Below are positions 1 to 7,623 of a DNA stretch of 64,000 bases, in pieces (the first letter of the stretch is position 1; every line of letters begins with the position of its first letter). The stretch covers positions 1 to 64,000 of the forward strand of contig CAXXSI010000025.1 in assembly GCA_963669285.2 (NCBI GenBank). The letters are read 5' to 3'. A program made the position numbers and the translations under genes. A model generated the notes under the pieces. That model was not told the origin of the DNA. It ran no database searches and worked only from the letters and a program-made list of their open reading frames with translations. This stretch comes from JAWKWH01 sp963669285. GTDB lineage: Bacteria; Pseudomonadota; Alphaproteobacteria; Rhizobiales; Rhizobiaceae.

Positions 1-2
1 TC

Positions 3-355
3 GGAGAGCGCGGTGTGAAATTGTCCGGCGGCCAGCGCCAGAGAATCGCCATTGCCCGCATGATGCTGAAGGACGCACCCATCCTGCTCCTGGATGAAGC
101 CACGTCGTCGCTCGATTCGGAAATCGAGGCAGCAATTCAGGACAATCTCTACCGGATGATGGAGGGCAAGACGGTGATAGCCGTTGCCCACCGTTGTCGA
201 CGATTGCGGCACTGGACCGGCTGATCGTTATCGACGGAGGCCGAATAGTGGAGGAAGGCACCCACGATGCGTTGATTGCCAAGGGCGGCCTTTACGCAAA
301 GCTGTGGAACCGTCAGTCCGGCGGCTTTCTGGCAACCGACATGGCCGCGGAGTAA
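3..355 (+). CDS. ABC exporter ATP-binding domain, C-terminal part, frameshifted
   Basis: C-terminal part of the nucleotide-binding domain of an ABC exporter (MsbA/ATM1-like); the rest lies left of the window. Frame from base 3 shows the signature LSGGQRQRIAIAR, the Walker B with catalytic Glu (ILLLDEATSSLD) and the H-loop VIAVAHR. Right after AHR the frame breaks: the DNA reads CACCGTTGTCG where the family needs His-Arg-Leu-Ser-Thr, so one T of a TTT run near 194-195 is missing. Adding it gives a normal tail (LSTIAALDRLIV, GGRIVEEGTH) ending at TAA 353-355; as written translation stops at 224. The usual exporter ending makes a sequencing error likelier than a dead gene. The substrate cannot be told from this fragment. 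Confidence 0.85.
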
Positions 356-401
356 ACTATTGCAGGGTTGGAACCCGACCGGTCACCGGCCTGGGCTGTA
401 G

Positions 402-752
402 TTATTTCGAAGCGCCGACATAACAGCCGCCCAATTGCTCGACTTTATAGTGTTCATTACCGCTTTCGCACACTTTGACAGCGTCCTGCGCTGCTTGTTC
501 TTGCGACCGTTTGTTTAGAGCAATCCCACAGACGGCCGCGCTGTATTGGCCCGTGACAGTGGTTGCATAAGCTGAGTGCCCGGATGCCACGATGTACCGG
601 TCGAACAGTTTTCCGCAGCCACCATCTGGGTATTGCCCCATTGCTCGTACCTTGCCCTTTTGTCCGGAAAGGTCGCCGGCCCAGCTTGGAGAAAAGGCTA
701 TCGACGCGGCAAACACAACGCTGACGAATACCAAGATGTACTTGTATGACAT
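402..752 (-). CDS. Small secreted Cys-containing protein, DUF4189-like
   Basis: Predicted 116-residue exported protein. An N-terminal hydrophobic stretch (about residues 5-20, YILVFVSVVFAASIAF) followed by Ala-rich sequence and a likely cut near WAG makes a Sec signal peptide. The mature part has four Cys and a final segment with regularly spaced Ala (SQEQAAQDAVKVC), which resembles the small DUF4189-type secreted proteins; that assignment is from memory and weak. The ATG at 752 is chosen because GGGGGA lies a few bases upstream and the signal peptide starts there; the open frame continues upstream only as noise. It stands alone, convergent with the ABC gene and divergent from the next one. 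Function unknown. Confidence 0.7.
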   Translation of the reverse strand: MSYKYILVFVSVVFAASIAFSPSWAGDLSGQKGKVRAMGQYPDGGCGKLFDRYIVASGHSAYATTVTGQYSAAVCGIALNKRSQEQAAQDAVKVCESGNEHYKVEQLGGCYVGASK

Positions 753-867
753 ATTAATTTCCCCCGTTGATTGAACAACTTTTCCGGTGTTTTCAAGTTC
801 TGTCAACCTGTGATTGGCAACTGCGACAATGTTTGCAAATAGGCGGTCTGTCGATAGACTTACCGGC

Positions 868-1176
868 ATGGCCGACAAACTTGCCCAGCTCGCTGCATCT
901 CCCGAATTGCTCACAAATGCGCTCGACCACGAAGCGGCGCAGGAAGCAGCTGCCTCGCTTGGCCATACCGGAAGAAGAGTTGAACTGGCGCTCAACGGAC
1001 TACGCCGTGCCGACGCAGATGAAGCAGACTATGAGAAGTTGCTGAGCAAAGCGGCCGTTGCCGTTCATCACTATTTTATCCAGCGCGAGATCATGGGCAT
1101 GCGCCGCCACAATGGCGTGATTCGTGAATACGACATCCCCAGGCAGGTGCTTGTTCGGCTGGGCGCAAGCAATTAG
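868..1176 (+). CDS. DUF6665-like small protein
   Basis: Predicted 102-residue cytosolic, mostly helical protein with no membrane segment. The C-terminal half carries the pattern FIQREIMGMRR...VIREYDIP...VLVRLGA, which matches my recollection of the rhizobial DUF6665 family, whose function is unknown. Two in-frame ATGs exist, at 829 and 868; the second gives the length typical of the family, and neither has a convincing ribosome binding site. It is followed by 235 non-coding bases holding the presumed promoter of the petABC operon. Confidence 0.65.
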   Translation: MADKLAQLAASPELLTNALDHEAAQEAAASLGHTGRRVELALNGLRRADADEADYEKLLSKAAVAVHHYFIQREIMGMRRHNGVIREYDIPRQVLVRLGASN

Positions 1177-1411
1177 GAAAATCAACTTAGTGCCCCGTTG
1201 CGTTTGCCGCTGTGGCCGGTTGGTTTTCCCCATACCGCGACAAACTGCCGTCATCTCTAGCTGCGCTCTGGACAAGGCTCCATATCGAGCATAGAACCCA
1301 ACGCCAATTGCCGGGGGATTCCTGCCGGTCATGCCGTTGCGTGCGGTCTTGGTCCGGTAAAATATGGGGTCCAGTGATACGGCAAACGGATCATTTTGAG
1401 GGACTTGAACC

Positions 1412-1975
1412 GTGAGCGCATCTGACACTAGCGAACATTCCCGCCGCGATTTCCTGTATATCGCGACCGCCATGGCCGGCGCAGTCGGGGCAGGGAGCGT
1501 CGCTTGGCCGTTTATCGACCAGTTGAGACCCGATGCTTCGACACTTGCACTGGCATCGATCGAAGTCGACATATCCAGCATCGAACCGGGTATGTCGGTG
1601 ACGGTGAAATGGCGGGGCAAACCCGTATTCATCCGCAACCGTACCGATGCGGAAGTCGAAGAAGCCAAGAATGTTGCCATTGACGAACTGAAAGATCCTG
1701 TCGCGCGCAATGCCAACCTGGCCAGCGACGCACCGGCGACCGACACCGACCGATCGGCGGGCGAAGGCAAGGAAAACTGGATCGTTATGGTCGGTTCCTG
1801 CACCCATCTGGGTTGCGTGCCACTTGGACAGGCGGGCGATTTCGGCGGCTGGTTCTGCCCATGCCACGGTTCGCACTACGATACGGCCGGACGCATCCGC
1901 AAAGGACCCGCGCCTGAAAATCTCGCCGTGCCGAATTTCGAATTCATCTCCGATACCGTCATCAAGATCGGATAA
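1412..1975 (+). CDS. petA: Ubiquinol-cytochrome c reductase Rieske iron-sulfur subunit
   Basis: Rieske subunit of the cytochrome bc1 complex (complex III), which takes the first electron from ubiquinol on the periplasmic side and hands it to cytochrome c1. The 187 residues start with a twin-arginine motif (SRRDFL, Arg11-Arg12) and one membrane anchor (about 16-35). The 2Fe-2S boxes are complete: CTHLGC (Cys130, His132, Cys135) and CPCHGS (Cys149, Cys151, His152), with two ligands and one disulfide Cys in each box. The GTG start at 1412 has GAGGGA about 8 bases upstream. First gene of petABC, 21 bases before petB. Length is normal for the family. Confidence 0.98.
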   Translation: MSASDTSEHSRRDFLYIATAMAGAVGAGSVAWPFIDQLRPDASTLALASIEVDISSIEPGMSVTVKWRGKPVFIRNRTDAEVEEAKNVAIDELKDPVARNANLASDAPATDTDRSAGEGKENWIVMVGSCTHLGCVPLGQAGDFGGWFCPCHGSHYDTAGRIRKGPAPENLAVPNFEFISDTVIKIG

Positions 1976-1996
1976 GGGACAAGGGGTTATCTGAAC

Positions 1997-3301
1997 ATGA
2001 GCGACGGACACTCAACCTATAGCCCGGCGACAGGTCTAGGACGCTGGATCGACGCGCGCATGCCGCTTCCACGGCTTGTGCATGATTCCTTTGTTTCCTA
2101 CCCGGTACCGCGCAACCTAAACTACGCCTACACATTCGGCGGCATTCTCTCGATCATGCTGGTACTGCAGATTCTGACCGGCATTGTGCTGGCGATGCAT
2201 TACGCGGCTGACACGAGCCTGGCATTCCGCTCGGTCGAGCACATCATGCGCGATGTCAATTCGGGCTGGCTGCTGCGCTATATGCACGCCAACGGCGCTT
2301 CGTTCTTCTTCATCGCCGTCTACGTCCACATGATGCGCGGGCTGTACTATGGCTCCTACAAGGCGCCTCGCGAGCTGTTGTGGATTTTGGGCGTCATCAT
2401 CTACATCCTGATGATGGCAACCGGCTTCATGGGCTACGTTCTGCCATGGGGTCAGATGAGTTTCTGGGGGGCTACTGTCATCACCGGCTTCTTCAGCGCA
2501 TTCCCGCTGGTCGGCGAATGGATCCAGGAACTGCTGCTGGGTGGTTTCGCTGTCGACAATCCCACACTCAACCGCTTTTACTCGCTGCACTACCTGTTGC
2601 CGTTCATGATTGCCGGCGTTGTCATATTGCACGTGTGGGCGCTGCATGTGACCGGCCAAACCAACCCGACCGGCATTGAGGTCAAATCAAAGACCGACAC
2701 GGTACCGTTTACGCCCTACGCGACGGCCAAAGATGCTTTCGCGATGATCGTGTTCCTGTTCGTGTTGGCGTATTTCATTTTCTACCTGCCGAATTTCCTC
2801 GGCCATCCGGACAATTACGTCGAGGCAAACCCGCTGAAGACACCGGCGCACATCGTGCCGGAGTGGTATTACCTGCCCTTCTACGCCATTCTGCGGGCGA
2901 TCACGTTCAATATCGGCCCGATCGATTCCAAGCTCGGCGGTGTACTCGCCATGTTCGGATCGCTGGCGGTTCTGTTCATCGTGCCGTGGCTCGATACATC
3001 CAGAGTGCGCTCTGCGGTCTACCGGCCTTGGTACAAGCTGTTCTTCTGGATTTTTGTCGCCGACTGCATTTTCCTGGGTTGGCTTGGCGCCAAGCCGGCA
3101 GAAGGATCGTATGTCTTCATGGCGCAGGCCGGAACAGCGTACTATTTCGCATTCTTCATCATTATCATGCCTGTCCTGGGCTTGATCGAGACGCCGAAGA
3201 GATTGCCGAATTCAATTACCGATGCGGTATTGGAAAAGAACAAGGGCGGTGCTGCCGTGCAGCCCGACACCGCGGCCGCTGCGCCGGAAACAAAAAGCTG
3301 A
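1997..3301 (+). CDS. petB: Cytochrome b subunit of bc1 complex
   Basis: Di-haem membrane core of complex III, 434 residues, holding both quinone sites. The sequence shows the expected multi-helix membrane protein with paired haem-ligand histidines in two helices (RYMHANGASFF, and LHVWALHVTGQTNP later), the conserved loop GFMGYVLPWGQMSFWGATVI, and the Qo-site PEWYYLPFYAILR motif. It is not fused to cytochrome c1; in some rhizobia (Bradyrhizobium fbcH) the two form one gene, so this operon is of the Rhodobacter/Rhizobium type. The Ala-rich C-terminal tail (AAVQPDTAAAAPETKS) is a short extension. ATG at 1997, 21 bases after petA. Confidence 0.98.
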   Translation: MSDGHSTYSPATGLGRWIDARMPLPRLVHDSFVSYPVPRNLNYAYTFGGILSIMLVLQILTGIVLAMHYAADTSLAFRSVEHIMRDVNSGWLLRYMHANGASFFFIAVYVHMMRGLYYGSYKAPRELLWILGVIIYILMMATGFMGYVLPWGQMSFWGATVITGFFSAFPLVGEWIQELLLGGFAVDNPTLNRFYSLHYLLPFMIAGVVILHVWALHVTGQTNPTGIEVKSKTDTVPFTPYATAKDAFAMIVFLFVLAYFIFYLPNFLGHPDNYVEANPLKTPAHIVPEWYYLPFYAILRAITFNIGPIDSKLGGVLAMFGSLAVLFIVPWLDTSRVRSAVYRPWYKLFFWIFVADCIFLGWLGAKPAEGSYVFMAQAGTAYYFAFFIIIMPVLGLIETPKRLPNSITDAVLEKNKGGAAVQPDTAAAAPETKS

Positions 3302-3321
3302 GTGCGAGGGGAATTAGCGGG

Positions 3322-4179
3322 ATGAATATGATCCTAAAAGGACTGGCTGCACTTGGCCTGGGAACCACACTGGCGTTCGGTTCTGCATTTGCCGCCGAAG
3401 ATGGCCACGAGGCCGAACCGACCCACTTCCCGATGAAAAAGCCGGTGGAAGTGGATTGGTCGTTTGCCGGCCCGTTCGGCCACTACGACAAGGCGCAGCT
3501 TCAACGTGGCCTGAAAGTGTATGTCGAAGTATGCGCGGCATGCCATTCTATGGAACTGGTTGCTTTCCGGTCGCTGCAGGATCTCGGATATTCGGAAGCG
3601 CAGATCAAAGCCCTGGCCGCCGAATACGAAGTCACCGATGGTCCGGATGCGGACGGCGAAATGTTTGATCGTCCGGCCATTCCGTCTGATCGGTTTCCAT
3701 CACCGTTTCCGAATGTAGAAGCCGCTGCGGCCTCGAACAATGGTGCTCCGCCGCCCGACTTTTCCCTGATCGCAAAGGCGCGCGGTGTCGAACGCGGATT
3801 CCCGCTCTTTGTTCTGGACGTTTTCACCCAGTATGCCGAGGGCGGTCCCGACTATATCTACAGTCTGCTGACCGGCTATGATCAGGAAATGCCCGCTGGC
3901 ATGGAAGTTTCCGAAGGAACCTATTTCAATCCCTATTTCGTGGCGGGCAAGTCTCTGGCCATGGCCAATCCGCTTTCCGATGAGCTGGTCACCTATGATG
4001 ACGGTTCGCCGGAAACCGTCGATCAATACGCACGCGACGTATCGGCATTTCTGATGTGGGCGGCAGAGCCACACATGGAAGACCGCAAGAAGATCGGTTT
4101 TCGGGTGATGGTGTTCCTGTTCCTGTTCGGTTGCCTGCTTTATGCGACCAAGCGCAAGGTTTGGGCCGATCAGCACTAA
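3322..4179 (+). CDS. petC: Cytochrome c1
   Basis: Haem c subunit of complex III, passing electrons from the Rieske protein to soluble or membrane cytochrome c. Predicted 285 residues: signal peptide (1 to about 24, ending SAFAA), covalent haem motif CAACH at 71-75, a Met ligand probably in GKSLAMANP, and a C-terminal anchor (about VMVFLFLFGCLLYA) followed by a positively charged end. ATG at 3322 was chosen for its signal peptide and the upstream GAGGGGAAT; the frame is open far upstream but overlaps petB. Last gene of the operon, followed by a strong terminator. Confidence 0.98.
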   Translation: MNMILKGLAALGLGTTLAFGSAFAAEDGHEAEPTHFPMKKPVEVDWSFAGPFGHYDKAQLQRGLKVYVEVCAACHSMELVAFRSLQDLGYSEAQIKALAAEYEVTDGPDADGEMFDRPAIPSDRFPSPFPNVEAAAASNNGAPPPDFSLIAKARGVERGFPLFVLDVFTQYAEGGPDYIYSLLTGYDQEMPAGMEVSEGTYFNPYFVAGKSLAMANPLSDELVTYDDGSPETVDQYARDVSAFLMWAAEPHMEDRKKIGFRVMVFLFLFGCLLYATKRKVWADQH

Positions 4180-4198
4180 CGATACAAATTGAAACGCA

Positions 4199-4225
4199 AA
4201 AAAGGGGCCTTACGAGCCCCTTTTT
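4199..4225 (+). terminator. Rho-independent terminator after petABC
   Basis: Inverted repeat AAAAAGGGGC (4199-4208) and GCCCCTTTTT (4216-4225) with a 7-base loop, ending in a T run. It sits 20 bases after the petC stop and, being A/T-flanked on both sides, may also stop transcription of the convergent small gene at 4244. Confidence 0.9.
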
Positions 4226-4243
4226 CTTTGCAGGTCAAAACTT

Positions 4244-4462
4244 CTACATTCCGCAGAATCCACCTGTGGAAATGAATTCGCCGATCCAGCATGTATAGGA
4301 CAGGATCGCGGGCAAATCGGCACCTACAGGGAAAAATTCACTAAGCCCCCCGCCCCCGGCAGAGCCGACCGGCAATCCGGCCAGTGCGTGGTACGGATCG
4401 GACATGGCAAGAAAAGCCAGGATGATAAATCCCGCTCCGATCATCAGATAGCCCATAAACAT
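4244..4462 (-). CDS. Small two-segment membrane protein, probably TetR-controlled
   Basis: Predicted 72-residue membrane protein with an N-terminal hydrophobic helix (MFMGYLMIGAGFIILAFLA) and a second weaker hydrophobic region near the C terminus (AILSYTCWIGEFI). The start is supported by AGGAGAG 10 bases upstream. No family recognised. Its promoter region carries GTCACC-N4-GGTGAC (4483-4498), the same operator-like sequence found in front of the neighbouring TetR gene, so it is the likely regulated target. It converges with petC across a terminator. Confidence 0.6.
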   Translation of the reverse strand: MFMGYLMIGAGFIILAFLAMSDPYHALAGLPVGSAGGGGLSEFFPVGADLPAILSYTCWIGEFISTGGFCGM

Positions 4463-4482
4463 TTTTTCTCTCTCCTGTATTG

Positions 4483-4498
4483 GTCACCAGATGGTGAC
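4483..4498. promoter_or_regulatory. TetR operator-like palindrome, copy 2
   Basis: GTCACC-AGAT-GGTGAC, a perfect 6+6 inverted repeat with 4-base spacer, between the 3' end of the TetR gene and the start of the small membrane protein gene (21 bases from its ATG). Both half-sites are identical to those at 5144-5159; only the spacer differs. It is likely the binding site of the adjacent TetR regulator. Confidence 0.75.
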
Positions 4499-4511
4499 AA
4501 TTTTTCCAAAT

Positions 4512-5132
4512 TCAAGAATTCAAAAGGCCCTGGATGGATTTTTTTGTCATTTCGGCGATTTCCATCCAGGTCTGATCTTCCTGAATCCGCATTCCGCCAA
4601 AACGCTTGATATCCCGCGAGCGAACGGTCAGATACTGGGTCGCAGCACTCAGCACGTTTGCCATAACAAGAACGTCCGGCGCGCTGTCTCCGAGATCCGG
4701 AAATCTCTCGGCAAACACCTCCGACAACCGATTGCCGCGAGTTTCGCGGACCTTTTCCAGCGCAATCGTCAATGCCGACCTGTCGGTCATTTCAGCGGCC
4801 AGTATTCGAAGCGCCAACGGTCGCTTCAACAGCGCCTTGCGATGAGCGATGATGTAGGTTGCAAGCCCCGAAGCGGGGTCGGAAAAGTCGAGCTGGTCGA
4901 CAATCTCGTCGACCCGCCACCACAGGTCGGCCTGGGCGCAGACAGCTTCGTACAATCCGTCAAGCCCGTCGAAGTAGCGATAGATGAGCACCTTGTCGAC
5001 GCCTGCTTCGCGGGCAATCGAGTTGATGCCCAGAGCATGCAAGCCATCGCGCTCGGCGATTCTAACAACCGAGGCGATCAGTGCTTTTTTCGTGGCGTTG
5101 CGGTCGCGGGTGTTGGTAGTTGTCTGTTTCAT
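4512..5132 (-). CDS. TetR/AcrR family transcriptional regulator
   Basis: 206-residue one-component repressor. The N-terminal helix-turn-helix is clear (residues about 15-60, with GINSIAREAGVDKVLIYRYF), and the remainder is the usual helical ligand-binding and dimerisation domain, here without recognisable ligand specificity. Start ATG at 5132 has GAGG 5 bases upstream. The operator-like palindrome 12 bases upstream of the start predicts autoregulation, and the second copy just past its stop predicts control of the downstream membrane-protein gene. Confidence 0.9.
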   Translation of the reverse strand: MKQTTTNTRDRNATKKALIASVVRIAERDGLHALGINSIAREAGVDKVLIYRYFDGLDGLYEAVCAQADLWWRVDEIVDQLDFSDPASGLATYIIAHRKALLKRPLALRILAAEMTDRSALTIALEKVRETRGNRLSEVFAERFPDLGDSAPDVLVMANVLSAATQYLTVRSRDIKRFGGMRIQEDQTWMEIAEMTKKSIQGLLNS

Positions 5133-5143
5133 ATCCTCAGTAT

Positions 5144-5159
5144 GTCACCGAGCGGTGAC
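5144..5159. promoter_or_regulatory. TetR operator-like palindrome, copy 1
   Basis: GTCACC-GAGC-GGTGAC, perfect inverted repeat extended by T/A on the outside, lying 12 bases upstream of the TetR start codon. Same half-sites and spacing as 4483-4498. It probably overlaps the TetR promoter or leader; it could also affect the divergent apt gene, which starts 137 bases away. Confidence 0.8.
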
Positions 5160-5296
5160 ATTGTCAAGGTACCAATATTTAGGGTAATTCAGATCGCGAA
5201 AACCAAACAATTCGCTTGTGTTCGTGAGCATGATCGGCATGCTCGCTTGGCAACGGAAAAACCGCCGGCCGCATTGGCAATTTTTTAGGGGATGAC

Positions 5297-5839
5297 ATGA
5301 CCGCACTGACGGAAGAGTTGCTGACTTCCATCCGCTCGATTCCGGACTATCCTAAAGACGGGATCATTTTTCGTGATATATCCACGCTGCTTGGAAATGC
5401 GCGGGCATTTCGCCGCTCTGTCGACGAACTGGTGCATCCTTTTGCAGGCTCCAAGATCGATCAGATCGCCGGAATAGAAGCGCGCGGATTCATTCTCGGC
5501 GGTGCGGTTGCGCACCAACTGTCAGCCGGCTTCATTCCCATCCGCAAAAAGGGCAAGCTTCCACACGAGACCGTGCGGGTTGCCTATAGTCTGGAGTACG
5601 GCGTCGATGAAATGGAAATGCACCGCGACGCCGTCAGTTCCGGCGACAAGGTCATTCTGGTCGACGACCTGATCGCCACCGGCGGCACCGCCGAAGGTGC
5701 GGTGAAGCTCCTCCTACAGATGGGTGCAGAAATTGTGGCCGCCTGTTTTGTCATCGATCTTCCGGACCTGGGTGGCCGCAAGAAGCTCGAAGATCTGGGT
5801 GTTACTGTGCGAACCCTGGTTTCATTCGCCGGTCACTGA
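5297..5839 (+). CDS. apt: Adenine phosphoribosyltransferase
   Basis: Purine salvage enzyme: adenine + PRPP to AMP + pyrophosphate, cytosolic. The 180 residues match the family length. Visible are the N-terminal FRDISTLL region, GIEARGFILGGAVA, and the PRPP-binding motif VILVDDLIATGGTAEGA. The ATG at 5297 has GGGGA upstream. Its last 7 bases overlap the end of the convergent MaoC gene. Some rhizobia keep apt close to the cytochrome bc1 genes, as here. Confidence 0.97.
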   Translation: MTALTEELLTSIRSIPDYPKDGIIFRDISTLLGNARAFRRSVDELVHPFAGSKIDQIAGIEARGFILGGAVAHQLSAGFIPIRKKGKLPHETVRVAYSLEYGVDEMEMHRDAVSSGDKVILVDDLIATGGTAEGAVKLLLQMGAEIVAACFVIDLPDLGGRKKLEDLGVTVRTLVSFAGH

Positions 5840-6321
5840 CCGGCCGATTGTAAACCTGTATCAATCAGAAGGCTGGAGGTGAATTCCACGACATTGTCGT
5901 CGCCTGCTCCAGCCCCTTCCGCCAATATCGTCAGCAATTTCCAACCGGGACGGCGTGGATGGTTCCGCAATGACAGGCCGGTGCGATAATAGGTGATCGT
6001 ATCGCCGACATAGACCGGTTTCAGCCATTTGAGGTCTCGGAAGCCGGGAGATGGGCCCAAAACCGGCAGCGGTTCTGGACCGCTCCACTGCGATGCATTG
6101 TCTTCATAAGGCTTGGCGATATTCTGTTTCATCCACATGGCCGCGGTATGCCAGCCGGAGGCGCAAAGTCCACCGAAAACAGATCTCGCCGCCACTTCCT
6201 CGTCCAGATGAAATTGCTGCGGATCAAATTTTGCAGCAAATCGTTTGATTTCGTCGGCTTCGAATGTGTGGTTGCCAAGCTCCAGACGCACGCCGATGTC
6301 TAAATACTCTTCAAGTGTCAC
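5833..6321 (-). CDS. MaoC-like hot-dog domain protein (second of a pair)
   Basis: 162-residue single hot-dog fold protein of the MaoC dehydratase family, related to R-specific enoyl-CoA hydratases. The hydratase-type Asp/His pair is seen in KFDPQQFHLDEE, followed by the GGLCASGWH stretch and later VYVGDTITYY. The GTG start at 6321 overlaps the stop of the upstream MaoC gene (GTGA), indicating translational coupling; frames further upstream lie inside that gene. The two proteins are about one third identical by eye, suggesting duplication and a heterodimer. Substrate unknown. Confidence 0.85.
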   Translation of the reverse strand: MTLEEYLDIGVRLELGNHTFEADEIKRFAAKFDPQQFHLDEEVAARSVFGGLCASGWHTAAMWMKQNIAKPYEDNASQWSGPEPLPVLGPSPGFRDLKWLKPVYVGDTITYYRTGLSLRNHPRRPGWKLLTILAEGAGAGDDNVVEFTSSLLIDTGLQSAGQ

Positions 6322-6791
6322 GTGCCATCTCCGCGAAGCAGCATCATGCCGGTATTGCGCATCTCGGTCACAACCTCGCCGTTCTGGTTGGTCAGGTGGT
6401 GCTGCATCGTGACAAATCCTAGGTCCGGTCGGGATTTTGATACGCGCTTGCCGATGACTGTCGATGTCGCAGTCAGCGTATCGCCCGCAAGCACCGGCTT
6501 TTTCCAGCGGACGTGCTCGACGCCCGGTGCGCCCTGCGATGTCGAGTTCAACAGAAAGCCGTCGCAGAACATCCGCATGGCAATGGCGCACACATGCCAG
6601 CCGGAAGCGCCGAGCCCGCCCAGCAGGCTTGCCATGCCGGCTTCCTCATCCATGTGCATTGGCTGCGGATCGAATTCGGAGGCAAATTCGACGATTTCCT
6701 CAGTCGTTATTCGCTTTGTTCCCGAAGAAATGGTGGCGCCGACCTGAAAGTCCTCAAAGGCAATCGGCCGCTGGTCTGGATGGTCCTTCAT
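6318..6791 (-). CDS. MaoC-like hot-dog domain protein (first of a pair)
   Basis: 157-residue MaoC family protein with the Asp/His signature EFDPQPMHMDEE and GGLGASGWH, then VLAGDTL, as in (R)-enoyl-CoA hydratases. ATG at 6791 is preferred; a TTG 8 codons upstream (6815) is possible. It overlaps the next gene by 4 bases. Such pairs are common in Hyphomicrobiales next to fatty-acid or CoA-ester genes, but none is adjacent here, so the substrate stays open. Confidence 0.85.
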   Translation of the reverse strand: MKDHPDQRPIAFEDFQVGATISSGTKRITTEEIVEFASEFDPQPMHMDEEAGMASLLGGLGASGWHVCAIAMRMFCDGFLLNSTSQGAPGVEHVRWKKPVLAGDTLTATSTVIGKRVSKSRPDLGFVTMQHHLTNQNGEVVTEMRNTGMMLLRGDGT

Positions 6792-6893
6792 CAGCGTTTC
6801 TTGAACAATTGGCAAACCGGGGTCAATGCGAATTGCCGAACTTTGTGCAGCTGTTCAACAGCTTGGATATCTAGACGTAAAGGTTGCTCTAGG

Positions 6894-7547
6894 TCATGGA
6901 CCCACAATGAGGATGAAGTAAGCCGGAACTGCTACATAGGCCGCCACTGCCAGAACCATGAGCGTGCGGATCCATAGCGCGTGAAACCGGCGAAACAGGA
7001 TTACCGCCAGCACAACTCCCAAAGCCATCTCAAACAGCAGGAACCAATTGCCGTAGTAATCAGGATTCCAGTAGGATACCGGCGAGAAAAACCGCCAGTC
7101 TGTCAGCGGCCATAAATGCGCATGCGCATCGTGTACATGAACCGGAAAGTCACCGGCCAGATGGGTTAGCGCAGCCAGCGCAAAAACAACGATAAAAGAT
7201 TGGCGCTCAACGAACACCCGCCAGCGATCCGCAAGCGATTGCGTCGGCAAGCGGATTCCGGGTTGCGCCAACACCGCGCGGCGCGTTGAGATGACACCGG
7301 CAAAAAGGATCGCGGCAAAAAGTGGCGCCGAGTTGCCGATTGCGGTGTAGGTCTGCCAGGGTTGCTGCCAATACAGCACGCCCCAAACCGTTTGCTCGGG
7401 AATCGCATTGACCTTTGACCACAGCCACAACCCATAAATAGCCGCGTCGGGTACAAACGCGCCCGTCAATGCCGCCAAATTGCGCTTTGGTTGACCTGGT
7501 TCGGCAAACAGGGCTGCGGCGACCAGAAGATGGGTTTGGCTGTTCAT
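6894..7547 (-). CDS. Multi-pass membrane protein, YdjM/DUF457-like metal-binding type
   Basis: 217-residue integral membrane protein. It opens with NSQTHLLVAAALFA and contains LTHLAGDFPVHVHDAHAHLWPL, with its His/Asp cluster, both reminiscent of the YdjM/DUF457 membrane proteins sometimes listed as metal-dependent hydrolases. Rhizobial homologues are often labelled cobalamin biosynthesis protein CobQ, which I consider a misannotation: no CobQ motif is visible. About five hydrophobic helices. Start ATG at 7547; a GTG directly before it is also open. Function unknown. Confidence 0.7.
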   Translation of the reverse strand: MNSQTHLLVAAALFAEPGQPKRNLAALTGAFVPDAAIYGLWLWSKVNAIPEQTVWGVLYWQQPWQTYTAIGNSAPLFAAILFAGVISTRRAVLAQPGIRLPTQSLADRWRVFVERQSFIVVFALAALTHLAGDFPVHVHDAHAHLWPLTDWRFFSPVSYWNPDYYGNWFLLFEMALGVVLAVILFRRFHALWIRTLMVLAVAAYVAVPAYFILIVGP

Positions 7548-7623
7548 CACAAAAGACTACGCCCATCGGGCGATGGTGCAAGCTATCCGGCATCACGACT
7601 TGGTAATATCGGGCTGTGGCCGC

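Noticed and set aside
1000..2011. Long minus-strand frames opposite the Rieske gene
   Set aside because: They lie over an unmistakable petA on the plus strand and show no family features; shadow frames.
6894..7547. Annotation as cobalamin biosynthesis CobQ
   Set aside because: No amidotransferase motifs; a multi-pass membrane protein with a His cluster instead.
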